From Talaromyces rugulosus (Eukaryota > Ascomycota > Eurotiomycetes > Eurotiales > Trichocomaceae): a stretch of DNA of 64,000 bases. The number at the start of each line of letters is the position of its first letter. The first letter of the stretch is position 1. Made by a program: the position numbers and the translations under genes. The DNA lies in NCBI RefSeq assembly GCF_013368755.1, contig NC_049566.1:4402001-4466000 (forward strand), read 5' to 3'. Shown here piece after piece: positions 1 through 11,898 of the stretch. Below the pieces are notes generated by a model. The model ran no database searches, was not told the origin of the DNA, and saw only the letters and a list, made by a program, of their open reading frames with translations.

Positions 1-325
1 ATTTTCACAAATATACTCACTTTCCTATCTCTTTCCACCCTATTAGGTCAGATGGCGACTCATCACAACAAAAGCCCCCGCCATGATTATGTGCCATGAT
101 TATGTCGTTGAAGAAAAGTCTCGGCGAAGGATCACACAATTGCTTTGTCTCAGCTCACCGATCTTTCTCTTCTTCTGCTGCTGCCTGTCTCTTCCGCCTT
201 CCTCAATTCTTCCCAACTCCACCATCCCCATTCCCATCCCCAGAATTCATCATCCTCACCCTCATCCTGATCCTCACAAGTCATCAAATATCTGCTCCCA
301 TCTGGGGGCTTGCCTCCTTGGCAAA

Positions 326-1398
326 ATGGAGAACCGTAGTTTCTTCATCGAAGCTACCCTCATGAGGGTCAAAAACATCTTTGATCTCACCCTTGATATC
401 ATAAATGACCTCCAGTCTCTGCCCGGGAAAAAGATCGTCATCAGGCGGTTTCCCATCTCGCCTATCGATATGAACAAGTGGATTGAGGAAAATGGTCTGC
501 CCAAGGGCTTGGAGTATGACATTACCGAGAACAGCATCTCTCTCAAGGTCGAAGAAGATGCCATCGGCAAGGCCATTCGAATGGCATTTCAAGAGGATTT
601 TTTCCCTGTTGTCATCGACAAACTTCACCAGCACTTGCCACAGGAGACTTTTTCCACAAGCTACAATGAGCGTAAGTCTGATTCTCTCCACAACAACTCT
701 TTGCAGTTTCGGAAATTCTAACATAAATGGCTGCAGCACACATTCTCGATGGCGAATTCGATGGCGACCTGGTCTGCAGTGATGGTCAGATCGACCAAGA
801 GGGTTCTCCTGCTCCACGCATCGTAGTGCTTATTGGACCCGGGAACGAAATTGTTCATGGTGCAAACAAGTGGATTCGCGGTGGTGGCAAAAAGACAAAA
901 TTCGTCCTTGGTGTTGAGGTGAGAGAACGTGCTCCAGTTGGCTGGTGCCCCTGGGATCTGGAAGTTCAAGAAATCGCCGAGATGGACTTGCAGGACCTGA
1001 CCAACGCCATCATCGACTATCATAAGAAGGAAAAAAAGCCGATAGTTGGTGTCATCAAACTCAGACTTTTCGTCATCACCAAGAATGAACTTGGCCTTTC
1101 TGAATCGGAGCTCGTCCCTGCGTGGACCTGCACGTTTGGTCCCAAGGAGTCGTACGAAGACGCCCTTGGCAACTTTGTTCCTAGTGGAATCAGGTCCCAC
1201 CTCAACCCAAGAATGTTGAGCATCAAACTGCCTGGAGAGATTGAAGTGGCATTGCCGTTTGTTGAGATAAAAGAAAGGGTAAAGGGAGCAATTGAAGAGG
1301 CGGAGAGGGGCAGAGCCTTGGTCATGGCAACTGAGGGCCTGAACTACACCATCATGACCCTAAGGGGTGGTCCTGTTGTCCCTCCTTTTCCTGTCTGA
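326..1398 (+). CDS. Conserved-looking protein of unknown function, two exons
   Basis: Exon 1 runs to 671 and exon 2 from 737, joined by a 65-bp intron (GTAAGT ... CTGCAG, phase 1); the joined frame stays open to the TGA at 1396-1398, giving about 335 residues. I chose the ATG at 326 because the upstream in-frame part (from 83) is an unlikely Pro/His/Cys-rich stretch; a 15-codon upstream ORF (ATG at 52) and an unseen 5' exon remain possible. I do not recognise the family. The second exon alternates beta-strand-like segments (PRIVVLIGPGNE, KTKFVLGVEVRE) in a way faintly like Uma2/PD-(D/E)XK proteins, but no catalytic set is visible. No signal peptide or membrane segment is seen after the chosen start. 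Confidence 0.6.
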
Positions 1399-2162
1399 TA
1401 TCACTTCGGACCAACTGGTTGGATGGCCCTTCTGAGATGGACGCAGCTGGTGTTGTTTTCTTCTCTTTCTTCTTCTTTCTTTCTTGCTATGGAATCCCCA
1501 CTCTTCTTTTCTATGCTGCTTGGCCGACGGTGTGCTATATCAGTGCATCAGCATCTAGCTGTTGTGCCTTGTCAGCAAGGTTCTTTTCCGCTGCTCATTG
1601 CAGTGATGATATGCGTGTTTAATCGAGCTTGTTTTGTTTCTTTTCGTTTTTGTTCGCTGCAATCACGAGAACGTTCGTCTTGGCCGGCTCTGCTGCTCAT
1701 GCTGTATGTACCTGCTGGCCACTCTCTATATCGTTATGAATCAATGAAATGAATGAATTAACATATGAATGATGTCTGAAGGTAGTATCGTAGAGTCTGC
1801 TCTGTGGCGAGGCCGATCAGTGTTCAGACGGCAGCCGCGGCCGCGATTGGCGGGGCAGGCACGAGCCACAACACCAAAACGAGGCTGTGCGCACTGGTCC
1901 GACCTCGTTCTATTGAATATTATTTGCTCCTCCATCTGCAAAGTTTTTTCTTGTCGGTCCCGCGATTTCACATGATTCGGCGATTTTCCGGGGGGGAAAT
2001 AATATATATCTACGCCGATGTGACTCAGTCTGCTTCATCTGTTTACTTGACATTGCCGCATTCGCTGCAGGCTCTTGAATCTGCAGGTCCAAAATATGAC
2101 CAAGCTATCACCTTCCAGCGTCGATCGATATAGAGAAACAACAGGTATAACAACCCTACGAG
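1399..2162. other. Intergenic, no gene seen
   Basis: Holds the 3' flank of the preceding gene, with T/C-rich tracts, and the promoter of the lipase gene. Short open frames here have no recognisable protein features. Confidence 0.6.
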
Positions 2163-3835
2163 ATGGATCATGACAGCCCGCCACCACCATACCAAACTCT
2201 TCCTCCCACGCCAGTCCTTTCCCCGGCTGCGCACCATCAGTCACCAGCTGCACATGCAGCGTCTTCTGCATACAGCCTAGCACATCCACCGCAAGGGCCG
2301 ACGGTATTCTACTATCCTCAGAACCCAGCAGCTGCAACTGCAGGATATCCATACCCGACAGCACATCATCCAAACAATACTTACCATGTACGCCCGACAA
2401 AACCGCAACGGTGCTGGCAGTCGCGCATGAACTTGGGTTCATTGGCAGCTACTCTCAATGACGCGGGGAATCTTGCGGTTGAAACGTATAGTGCCGTCCT
2501 CAGCCCGAGGCCGAGTCGACAGCAGTACACCGGAGCGCTTGATGCTGTTGGTATGAGGTTGGATGAAGTGATTACGTCGATTGATAACGAGACTTTTAAG
2601 GGGGAGATTAACGAGATTGGTTTGTTCAAACTCTTCTGGTAGTTTAGATTTGTATGCTCATTAATCATGTAGTAGTCGATGCACACTATACAGATGCAGC
2701 GCCGCCATTACCACCGCGGCCAGGCAAAAAGGACTCCCGGCATGAGAGCGAAAGAAAGCATCAGATATCACCTCAAAATCAAGTCAAAGCACGGATTTCT
2801 ACCACCAAAATCAGTCCGTTCACCAAGGTGCGACATTACGCCAATGCATGCACCTCTTCCTCACTGCCACCACTCAAGCTTCAGTTTGAAACATGGCCCT
2901 TGCTCTGTCTCGCGGCAACGTACTCGCGACGTGCATACGAGAAGCCATCTGGCCCAGAACGCCACACGTATATATCAGGCGACTGGTTACGTGGCACTAA
3001 GGATATGCTCGTCAAATCTGTGCCCCTCGATGACATGAACACCATCGTCTTTGCCATTCGCGGCACACAAAACTTTAGGGACTGGGCCGTCAACATGAAC
3101 ACCGAACCGGCCCCACCATCAAAATTTCTCTATGATGAGGGGAATCTATGTCACTCGGGGTTTCTGAGCGTGGCTCGGAACATGGTCAAGCCGGTTGCTG
3201 CGCGTTTGCGTGACTTGTTAAACGAGAACCCACAGCGAGCCAGCTGTACGCTCGTGATTACAGGACATAGTGCAGGCGGCGCCGTGGCGGCATTGCTTTA
3301 TTGCCATATGTTCTCGCAAACCGTGTCGAGCGAGTTGACGCACCTACGCGGGCTGTTCAAAAGGGTGCACTGCGTGACATTTGGGGCGCCGCCGGTCTCG
3401 TTACTGCCATTACAAAGACAAGACTGTGGTAGTGGCAGAAAACCATATGATAGCAAAAGCCTCTTCTTTGGATTTGTGAACGAAGGTGACCCCGTGGCCA
3501 GAGCAGATAAGACCTACGTCAAGAGTCTGCTGGAGCTATATGCCAAACCATCCCGGTGTTCAACTTCGACAAGCCAAAGTAGACAAAAAGCAACATGGAA
3601 AGTCCCCGAAGCAACCCTCTCACTTGCTGGACGACTAGTCGTCCTCCGCGCGCATCGTTCCCGTTCGTCAAGAAATAGCAAGAAACCAGACACAGTCGAA
3701 GCCGTTACCGCGGCAGATGTAGACCTCCGGGGTCTTGTTTTTGGAGATCCGTTGATGCATACCATGGACCTGTACGCCCAGCGTATTGAACTTCTGGCCA
3801 CACAGGCAGTGGTAGGGAGACTCAAGGTTACTTAA
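2163..3835 (+). CDS. Class 3 (Lipase_3) alpha/beta-hydrolase
   Basis: Two exons (2163-2619, 2694-3835) joined by a 74-bp intron give about 532 residues. The first ~90 residues are Pro/Ala/Tyr/His-rich and probably disordered; a second low-complexity linker with PPLPPRPG follows the intron. The lipase core shows the nucleophile elbow GHSAGG (Ser about 345), a candidate acid in NEGDPVARAD (Asp about 418) and a candidate His in DPLMHTMDLY (about 508), a complete triad in the right order. Such proteins hydrolyse mono- or triacylglycerols or phospholipids. No signal peptide is seen, so an intracellular enzyme is likely. The intron was placed so that the residues flanking the junction read through in frame; no frameshift or truncation is visible. 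Confidence 0.88.
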
Positions 3836-4065
3836 TTTTATTGTACACTATTCTCTTGATCAGGAGTTGGGCTGTCCCTCGGGCTGGTACCAAGGTGCAT
3901 TTTAGATATTTGTTTAGAATAATTCAACGAGGCCAATGGCTGAACTCATATTGATAACATGCTTAAACATTCCACAAATCGTACTACTCTATCACACTGT
4001 TCGTACAAGCACGCACATCAAAAATAAAACTTATATCAAAGTTTATAAAAAAAAGAAACCCATTG

Positions 4066-5182
4066 TCACCGTCGTCGGTGCCTGGTCCAAGCGCGTACAA
4101 AGTCGGCTTTTTCTTTGACTCCCAACCCAACTCTTTTCACTCTGCCCAGACGCGCTAGCGATTCGCCCACATGGTCCAGAAGAGCCTTTTCTTCCTTATT
4201 TAGATCGGTGGTCGTCGTTTGAAGGAGACTCGCCGAGGATGAATTGTCCTCGTCATCGTCGAAGAAGCCGTTGCTCGTGCTGTGAGCTTCCGACGGGGAT
4301 TTACTGCTCGTACTCACATACTCAGCAACACGCACTCTGATGAAATGCGTAGGCTTGCTGAGAAGATTCCACAGGAAACTGGTATAACAACCCGGCACTG
4401 GCGTGGTTACGTCGGGCTCAGTGTAGCGCAGACTAATCGGGTAGATATTGGTGCGCGGGGGCGCCGAAGCAAGCGATCTGCTTAGCGGTAGGATACCACG
4501 GCCATTGGTTGTGGTGCACTCGGCGAAGACGGCGATAGGGCGGGAAGGGTATTTCTCAAGCAACTGGGACAAGTCGACTAGACGTGTTCCGGCCGGAGGG
4601 GTGTTTTCGGGTGCTGCGAAAGAGCGTAGGATGGCGCCGAGAAGCGACAGCTGCTCTACCTTGCGTGTATCCGGATACGAGGCAGTGAAAATCGGGTCGA
4701 AGATGGCCGCTAGGTAGACTGCATCGATGGGCGATGTGAAGGAAGAGGCGATGATAGATTTTCCCGCGGGGAGACGCGATCGTTGACTTGCGAGATGTCT
4801 ATTATAGTCCGGTTAAGAATATCCACAAATATTTTGATTTCAAGAAACCAACCCTCTTTTGACACCATCGACCTGCAAATCAATCCACCATAGACTCGGC
4901 ACGCCGAGAATACACCATAGCGATGCTTTTTTGCCCAGCGAACCGATGGGGAGAAACTGCAAGACGAGGAAATAGCTCAAGCACACAAATATAAGTAGCG
5001 GCAGCCGGAAGCAAAACAAGAAGACGTGCAACGGTAGCATGTAGCCCGAGGGCTGCGGAGGGACCGGGAAAAAGGGCGCAATGCCGGAACCTGTTGATTT
5101 CGTTTGTTAGATTGTTTTCTACTGTGAAGAGAGGGAGAAAAAAAGACTTACCTCGGTCCCGGAACTGGGAAAACTTTTCCAT
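4066..5182 (-). CDS. Loa1/Vps66-like lysophosphatidic acid acyltransferase (PlsC superfamily)
   Basis: Three exons on the minus strand (5182-5152, 5090-4853, 4798-4066) with introns of 61 and 54 bp. The N-terminus MEKFSQFRDRG is followed by a hydrophobic pair of segments (about residues 30-75), then the acyltransferase blocks: SSFTSPIDAVYLAAIFDP where the canonical motif is NHxxxxD, AECTTTNGRGIL for the usual FPEGTR block, and NIYPISLRY. The tail is Ser/Asp/Glu-rich and basic at the end. Family knowledge: yeast Loa1 acts on lipid droplets/ER and makes phosphatidic acid. The usual motif-I histidine position is occupied by Phe, which I believe is a feature of this subfamily rather than damage. 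Length, about 333 residues, fits. Confidence 0.82.
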
Positions 5183-7130
5183 GATCAAGAATGACCAGCA
5201 CAACTCTGCAAAATGCGAGTGGGCCTTTGCGCCATGTACGCGTGGTGTTCGGTGAGGTCGAGAGTATAGAGTCAGGAGACGATCATGCTTTTAATATAGA
5301 AAATTTGTGGTTCAGCTGCAATTTGGATCCCTGACACGTTCCATCGGCTTTTGGGCACACTAGCTCGCGATTCAACCAAACGAACCACTTAGCGCGCCAA
5401 GTCAGCAGGCCACAAAGCGGACAACACCTGCAGATAAGCAGATAAGCAGGATAACCAAAGAATCAAATGTTCACTGTAGCCCCACGGGCAGGGGTGCAGC
5501 AGAAGATTGTGCTTGACGCGAGGTTTGAGTTTCCAGGGAAAGCTTTGCATGTGAATGCCAAGACTGATGCCTTGGTGCCTTGACACGTGACTGATTTTCG
5601 ATGTCAACCTTCACTAACCGAACCAGTCCTAGTTCGTCACTAGGCAGCTTGTCCTGCTGAGGAGTGGGAATCGCTGATCCCCCTTTATTATTTAGAATTA
5701 TACAAGTAGATCAGATCACTAAGAAAATTGTGAGGAGTATTCTTGGAAGCAGGCGAACCATCGGCTATTAGGGCCCGATATAAGGGTCAATTGGATAACC
5801 AAACTAATCACTAAAGGTCATAGTGCTGAAGATGAGAAAGTGAAAAGATTCATCAGGGGTGAGATTAATCAGGATTTAAAATCTAGTTAGGGATGGATTG
5901 TGGTAGATCCCAACACTGGTAGTCTCCATTAAAGGAACAGGAAGTGGTTACAGAGCTGGATACAAAGCAAAAGTAATGGATGGACATTAGAACAGGTTTT
6001 AGTTTCTTAATCTTTCCTAATATGAAACTTGTAAGTCCTACAAGGATCTATGCAAAGCGATATTATAATCTTAGTTCTACAGCTCTAGAACTTTAAAAGC
6101 GTGGATGGCAATTATGTCTAGAGTTATTATATGACAGTAGAAATAAAGATTATAGTATATAAAGCTAGCCTAATTAGGGTTAGTACCTGAGGCTTGTTAT
6201 AAGTATGGTAAAAATTCTGTCGGTTAGCGAGTGCTGTGATTACTATTGGCAAGATAATTAATGCTTGGTTCCTCAATTGACATATTCAGGTCATTTAATC
6301 TTTAATTATTTTTCAGGTGAGTTTTGTTCGCTACTGATATTTGCGTCTTGGGGGCCGTCTCAGCATCCTCGGTGGATAGCGGAGTTAGACGGCCTAACTC
6401 CGGCTCAGTATGCTTCTGTCCCACTTGTGGGTGCAAGTTTTATTTTATTGGTAAGGAGTTCTCTTCGTGGTCACTTTTTACACCGATGACGCGCCGTTTC
6501 AGGGTACGAGCGTGCAGCAGCGCTTGTCTCAGTAGTCAACCTTGCGTGCGTCTGCCAAAGCACGCTGTGATCGGCCTTGATGAAACGAAGTTTGGTGTAC
6601 CCTCAGACGATCAAAGGGAGTGGAAGATCTTTCCTTCGCATGGGAGCTGTGCTTAAAAAAAAAGTCTATTCTTGAAAGAAAATGCCCTGAAACGACCGAA
6701 AGGCCCTGTCAAAGCTTCGGGAATCAGGGAATTTGTGTAATAAGCGATTATTTGGCAACGATTTGCAAGGAGATATGAGTACAAGATAGGTGTCCATTTG
6801 ATTACTCAAAAGGAAGCATGTTATTCTAATACATGACCTTTCTATCAGTTTATATACTCATTTTCTCAATAAATTGATCCAATCGGATACCGACGCATCA
6901 TCCCATGTTATGTTATTTCAGGAGGATCACCGATTTTCCACGTCGATTAGGTGATCAGTAGTTTGCATAACTCAGCATTGCTTAGTAGTTAACTAGTAGT
7001 CAAGCTCCAAGACCACCCGCAGCAACGATTGTATCCGCGATCCTCCATGCGCTGCTAATAAGTCAAAAAAAATTCAAATTCTGCGGGCTATTCCCAACAC
7101 CAACTGCACCAATTTCATGATGCGTGTGCC
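5183..7130. other. Long intergenic region, AT-rich in the middle
   Basis: About 1.9 kb without a supportable gene. 5690-6260 is AT-rich with many stops in all frames and may be eroded repeat DNA. A 110-codon open frame at 6324-6656 has no recognisable features and unlikely composition (Cys/Ser/Phe-rich). Confidence 0.5.
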
Positions 7131-7205
7131 ATTGTAGCTCTTGAACTTCTGTGCCTGACAGTTGCAAATGCGGGAATTGGGCCCTCGCCCTCCAAAACTC
7201 CTCGA

Positions 7206-8992
7206 GTGGATACTAAGAATGGGACACTTGAAGGAATTTACCTTCCCGAATTCAGTGAAGACGTGTTCCTAGGTGTTCCATTTGCATCTCCTCCGATTGG
7301 GGATTTGAGATTGAGACGTCCCGTATCTTACCAGAATTCTTGGAATGGCATCCGCGATGCCACTAGAAGGGGAGCGAGTTGTCCGGGATATGGGCCGTTG
7401 GATGCTGGGTTGACCTTTGGCGAAGGTATGTTAACAATAGAGAATAGGAGAGGGACTCGTTTGCACCTCGCGTTCAATAAACACTGATAGAAACCATAGA
7501 TTGCTTGACACTTGATATTGTTAGACCTGCTGGAGTGCGAGAGAACGCCGGTTTACCTGTATTCGTTTGGATATATGGCGGCAATTTTGTCGCAGGCTCA
7601 AGTGCTGATCCGCGATACAACACATCGTACATTGTCAATGCCTCTGTTATTATTGACAAACCCATCATTGCGGTATCTATCAACTACCGGCTGGGGGGGG
7701 TGGGGATTCTTAGCGTCAAAACAGGTTGTCAATGCTGGCGAATCGAACATTGGCCGGTTTGATCAAAGGCTCGCGCTCGAGTGGATTCAAGAGAATATTC
7801 GTCATTTTGGAGGAGACCCGTCCAAAGTGACTATTGCTGGAGAGAGTGCCGGTGGTTTTAGTGTTGGGTACCACCTAACGGGCTTTGATGGTAACAATAA
7901 CGGCCTTTTCCGTGCAGCCATCATGGAAAGCGGGAATTCCATGGGTCCTGCAGGTAAGCCAACTCGAAATACGATCTATCTGAGGTCGCTAACGGCACTG
8001 CCAGTTTACTCCCTTTCCCAATTGAATACCACCTATCAGCCGATGTACGACAATGTGACTGAGACAGTTGGGTGCTCAAAAGCCACCGACTCCCTGGATT
8101 GTCTTCGACGAGTGCCCTATGAAACTCTTTATAACGCCTTATCACCATTTGCCATCTATCCCATCGTGGACGGAAGCTTTTTGACACGTTTGCCATCCGA
8201 GTCTTTTGAAAAGGGTTTCATCGCAGATTTCGCTATTCTAGCAGGAACGAACACGGATGAATGCACTGCTTTTGCGCCTCGAGGTACTCTAAATACCGAT
8301 AGTGATATTCACGCCTACATTTCCGAAATTAACTATGGTCTTCAAAATGCCACCGTGGCGAAGGTTATGGATTTATATCCCGATGACCCCATTCAAGGAT
8401 GCCCCTTTGGTACTGGGGGGAAGCGATTTGCTTCTCAAGGCTATCAGTTCAAGCGGGGAGCCGCTCTCGTTGCAGACGAAATCTTCCAAGCCGGGAGAAG
8501 GTTCACGGCCAAAACCTACGCTTCGCGACCACAGTCGGAAAGAAAGCCAGTTTATAGCTTTCGATTTGACCAGGCTCCATGGAATGGGATAGAACTTATC
8601 ATGGCTACAGTGGCGCCTGTTTTTGTTACCCACTTCTCAGAGGTCTGAATACATATTTCGAAATTTCAACGGAATCTGTGTCTAATCAGTCTATTTAGAT
8701 ATGCTATGTGTTTAACATTGATCCTGGTGCCAGCACGAATAACACGAATTGGATAGGCCCTCACCCAGAGTATTATGATCTTTCCAAGCTGATGTCGCGC
8801 GCTTGGATCTCGTTCGTTCATGATCTGAATCCTAACAATCATGGCATCGCGGACATACCATATTGGCCGGACTATTCAGTCTTCCCGGGAAATTTTGTAT
8901 TTCGGATTAATGATAGCGTTGTTGAGGTTGATGACTGGAGGCTGGAACAGCTGGAGTACTGGGGCCAAATCTGGGGGCAGCTGAGCACATAA
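7206..8992 (+). pseudogene. Type-B carboxylesterase (cholinesterase-like), broken
   Basis: The body is unmistakable: DVFLGVPFASPP, EDCLTLDI after a 74-bp intron (7426-7499), IYGGNF, the nucleophile GESAGG, the acid in TNTDEC, and the His in THFSEICYVF. Further introns: 7954-8004 (51 bp, length divisible by 3 and frame-open if retained) and 8643-8698. Two lesions are visible. First, eight Gs at 7693-7700 where the conserved NYRLGGWGFLASK block needs seven, a +1 frameshift. Second, no in-frame ATG precedes the conserved start: signal-peptide-like residues (LELLCLTVANA) lie just upstream in frame, but the ATGATG at about 7118 is in another frame and hits TAG after six codons. Either a sequencing error plus an unseen 5' exon, or a genuine pseudogene. 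Secreted ester hydrolysis would be the ancestral role. Confidence 0.82.
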
Positions 8993-9574
8993 TCTCATCT
9001 CTCCATACTTATTCCTACCTTATTATTTTAAATAACATTGATTGCTTCATTTGGCTTCTCTGATGACAAATTTTACAATAAGATAACTAAACGGTCTTCA
9101 CCTTTTAGGCTAGTAGACATGACTCCCCCGAGTCTCCGTACCGACAAGAATGTGATATCGGCAATTCTCCCCCGGCCCAGCAGAGCCCACGCACCGCAGT
9201 ACAGATGAACTCCCCGCGCTGTTGCACGCCCAGATCCGAGCCAACCGTGTGGGCGTGATGCTTCCAGATCTGGGCAGAACTTGTCACCCTGGTGACTAAT
9301 GACCCGACCCTCCTCTCCAGGGCCACGAAGGACCTCGGCGTCCGTCTTCCTTGGGAGCTCGCCCTGAGTCGGGGGGAACGTTTCCCACACGTCCACTGAT
9401 CATCCTCTGGCGGAACAAACGCTGGCGGCCCATGATTACCCGGTGGTGAAAGTCAGGGGAAAGGATGCTCTAATATCTATTTTAAAAAGAGAGAGGATGT
9501 TGAAATCATGCTAGTTTAATTGCTGACAGTAAATACATATGACCACATAGTTCCTTGACGAAAAACTCACAAAC
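8993..9574. other. Intergenic with GC-rich island
   Basis: 9100-9420 is clearly GC-richer than its surroundings and has coding-like stretches interrupted by stops on the plus strand; it may be the eroded remnant of a gene I cannot identify. Confidence 0.35.
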
Positions 9575-10981
9575 TCAGATTACAAGATTTTTATTGAAAC
9601 GCAAGAGATTTTTTGGATCCCACTTGGCTTTAGCAGCTAGAAGTCGTGCATACTTCTCTGAGCTTCCAAAAGCGCCACGCAACCACTCTTGACCGCGGTC
9701 TGTTGTCAAGTTAATGTACCCATTAGCTCTCAATTTTGGTCCCAACTCGTCTGCAATAGTATCTATCCACCCTTGAAAGTTGGCATCGTCGTCGGCTGTG
9801 TCCCATTGTGCAAAACATTCCCACATACAAACTGCGCCATCACGGGAGAAGGCAACTGAGTCCTCCTCAAAATCTTCTGAAATAGCACCCCCGAAAAACC
9901 ATATATTCTGAATAGTACTTGGAGCAGGATGGTTTGAGGGAGGTGCACGAAGAGCGCCAGCAGTTATAATATCTATAACCCCATCGACAGCAGGGTCCAT
10001 GTAGCCTCCACGTAGATGGCTACGACGGCCAAACGGCGCCAGGTTGTCAAGCATGCGATTGACTTCCACCCATGGAGCCTGTCCTTTAACAACCTGTGAG
10101 GGCTTCCTTAATGCAGTGATCTCATTTATCACGCCATCGAACTGATCAAGATCGCCCGTGAAGACTGCATGGACTGCCATCTTAGCTACACCGTAGTGCT
10201 CTGGGGAGATGGTTGGCATAGGCGGGATTGGCGCCAAAATAACAATCACAGATAGTTCACGGCGTGCAGTCTTCATAAAGGTACAGAGATCGAGAAGCAT
10301 TGCCTTCGCCTCGTCGAGGTCATAAAGAAGGAATGCCTGTCCAACAATGTTGTCAAGTGGATGTAGACGATACTCGAATGCTGTAACAATACCAAAATTT
10401 CCTCCACCACCACAAAGAGCCCAGAAGAGATCAGAATTCTCAGATTTACTGGCACGCACAAGTCGACCATCAACAGTAACAACGTCGCAAGCGAGTAGGC
10501 TGTCTACTGTCGCACCGTAGCGTCTCATATTGTAGCCAATACCACCGCCAAGAGTCAGTCCTGCTATGCCAGTAGAGCTGACAGTCCCTGATGGAACAAC
10601 CATTGAATGTTGCTGACATGCAGCATCAAGTTCACTCAGGAGGACACCAGCACCAGTACGCACTGTGCGGGAAGTTGGATCGACGACAATTTCCTTGAAG
10701 GGGCACATGTCGATAACTAGCTGGTTGTGAGGCATTGAGGTACCGTCGATTCCATGGCCACCCCCGCGAACTGCAACTGGAATATCGTGCGCAGAAGCGT
10801 AACGCATCAGCACCTGCACATCAGCGACATTGGCCGGCTGAGCAATGAGGGCAGGCTGACTCTCATGCCAGCGCATATTAAAGATCAGGCGAGCGTCATC
10901 GTAACCATGATCACCAACTTTCAACACCTGCCCCTCGAAATCGGGAGGGAGAGCCAGTTTGAAATCAGGTTGAGCAGCCAT
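9575..10981 (-). CDS. FAD-linked oxidoreductase, BBE / 6-hydroxynicotine oxidase type
   Basis: Single exon, 468 residues from the ATG at 10981 (an upstream GTG would add five residues). The FAD_binding_4 domain (about residues 40-205) carries VRGGGHGIDG, whose His (about 76) is the family's covalent 8-alpha-histidyl FAD site, and LTLGGGIGYNMRRYG. The position where bicovalent enzymes have a Cys reads VSSTG, so single His attachment is expected. The C-terminal BBE segment ends with the typical KWDPKNLLRFNKNL. No signal peptide is seen, unlike many secreted fungal homologues. It is transcribed away from the unknown 594-aa gene across a 917-bp shared upstream region, so the two may be co-regulated. 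Oxidation of an alcohol or C-N bond in a secondary-metabolite or catabolic route is the likely role; the substrate is unknown. Confidence 0.9.
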   Translation of the reverse strand: MAAQPDFKLALPPDFEGQVLKVGDHGYDDARLIFNMRWHESQPALIAQPANVADVQVLMRYASAHDIPVAVRGGGHGIDGTSMPHNQLVIDMCPFKEIVVDPTSRTVRTGAGVLLSELDAACQQHSMVVPSGTVSSTGIAGLTLGGGIGYNMRRYGATVDSLLACDVVTVDGRLVRASKSENSDLFWALCGGGGNFGIVTAFEYRLHPLDNIVGQAFLLYDLDEAKAMLLDLCTFMKTARRELSVIVILAPIPPMPTISPEHYGVAKMAVHAVFTGDLDQFDGVINEITALRKPSQVVKGQAPWVEVNRMLDNLAPFGRRSHLRGGYMDPAVDGVIDIITAGALRAPPSNHPAPSTIQNIWFFGGAISEDFEEDSVAFSRDGAVCMWECFAQWDTADDDANFQGWIDTIADELGPKLRANGYINLTTDRGQEWLRGAFGSSEKYARLLAAKAKWDPKNLLRFNKNLVI

Positions 10982-11898
10982 GATAGTTGCCCACACAGAA
11001 CGATCCTGAACCGTCCTTGGTGTGGACGGCAGTCAAACTATAGATATTCTTCTACCCATATATCCATATGAAATAGAGTTCCCCATAACATTGGTCAATG
11101 CTTTTGGTGAAACTCTGCGAGAGATAGTGGAGCGTATTCTGTAGGGAGGTGGGCACAAAAAATTTCGTAATGCGAAGGCCCCCAGATAACAACAGAAATA
11201 CACAGTATACTACTCCGTAAACGAGTGTGGATTTGGGTATTTTAGACTTGGAAGGACTCGGAGGATCATTTAATTCTTTGTGATTGGCAGTACCAATATT
11301 ATGTGCATACTAGCGTACCATTCCTGCGGGTCTAGGCGCAACCCTATTAGATAGAGGCAAACAAAGTCGCCTGCTACCACTACACTAAAGGGGCGGTTGG
11401 GATCCTGTGGGGATTCCAAGTCGGCTTTGTTTCCAGCCCCGCGTCAGGACTGTCTGTACAGAGGTTGGGGAGGGCCAAAGACTTGAATCCAACGCTAAAG
11501 TAGCGACTTCACTATTCCGAATAAATTTGTGGTATTCCGAAAACGTCTTTACTCCGTACTATCTCGACAGTCGACCTCTGTAATACAATGAAATACGCAC
11601 AATAAATAGTTAAAGCCTAAAAGCGAAAGTTACTTCTCATATGCCGAGCTGCCTGTTTCCAACCAACTTCCTTTCTTGCCACGGCCCTATCAACGTTGGA
11701 AATTAGACACGTTGTTAAAAAAAAAAGTCTTTAATTGAATCCACTAGCAATAACCCCTATATATGGTTAATCTCTCTATTCGCCACTTCGTCACATGCGC
11801 TGTAAAACGACTGCCCCGTTTGTGGAATATATTTGACCCTTACGAGATCTCTGGACAAATTGTTGATCGGCTAAAAAGGAATCTGTTCCATCAACTTC
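10982..11898. promoter_or_regulatory. Divergent promoter region between FAD oxidase and 594-aa protein
   Basis: 917 bp separating two divergent starts. It contains two copies of the string ACTCCGTA (about 11211 and 11551) and a GC-rich segment near 11390-11470. No TATA or regulator site could be assigned with confidence. Confidence 0.45.

Noticed and set aside
83..325. N-terminal extension of the first gene from ATG 83
   Set aside because: The extension is Pro/His/Cys-rich, lacks protein-like character and overlaps a 15-codon upstream ORF; the internal ATG at 326 is a better start.
6324..6656. 110-codon open frame
   Set aside because: Odd composition and no domain; lies in gene-poor DNA.
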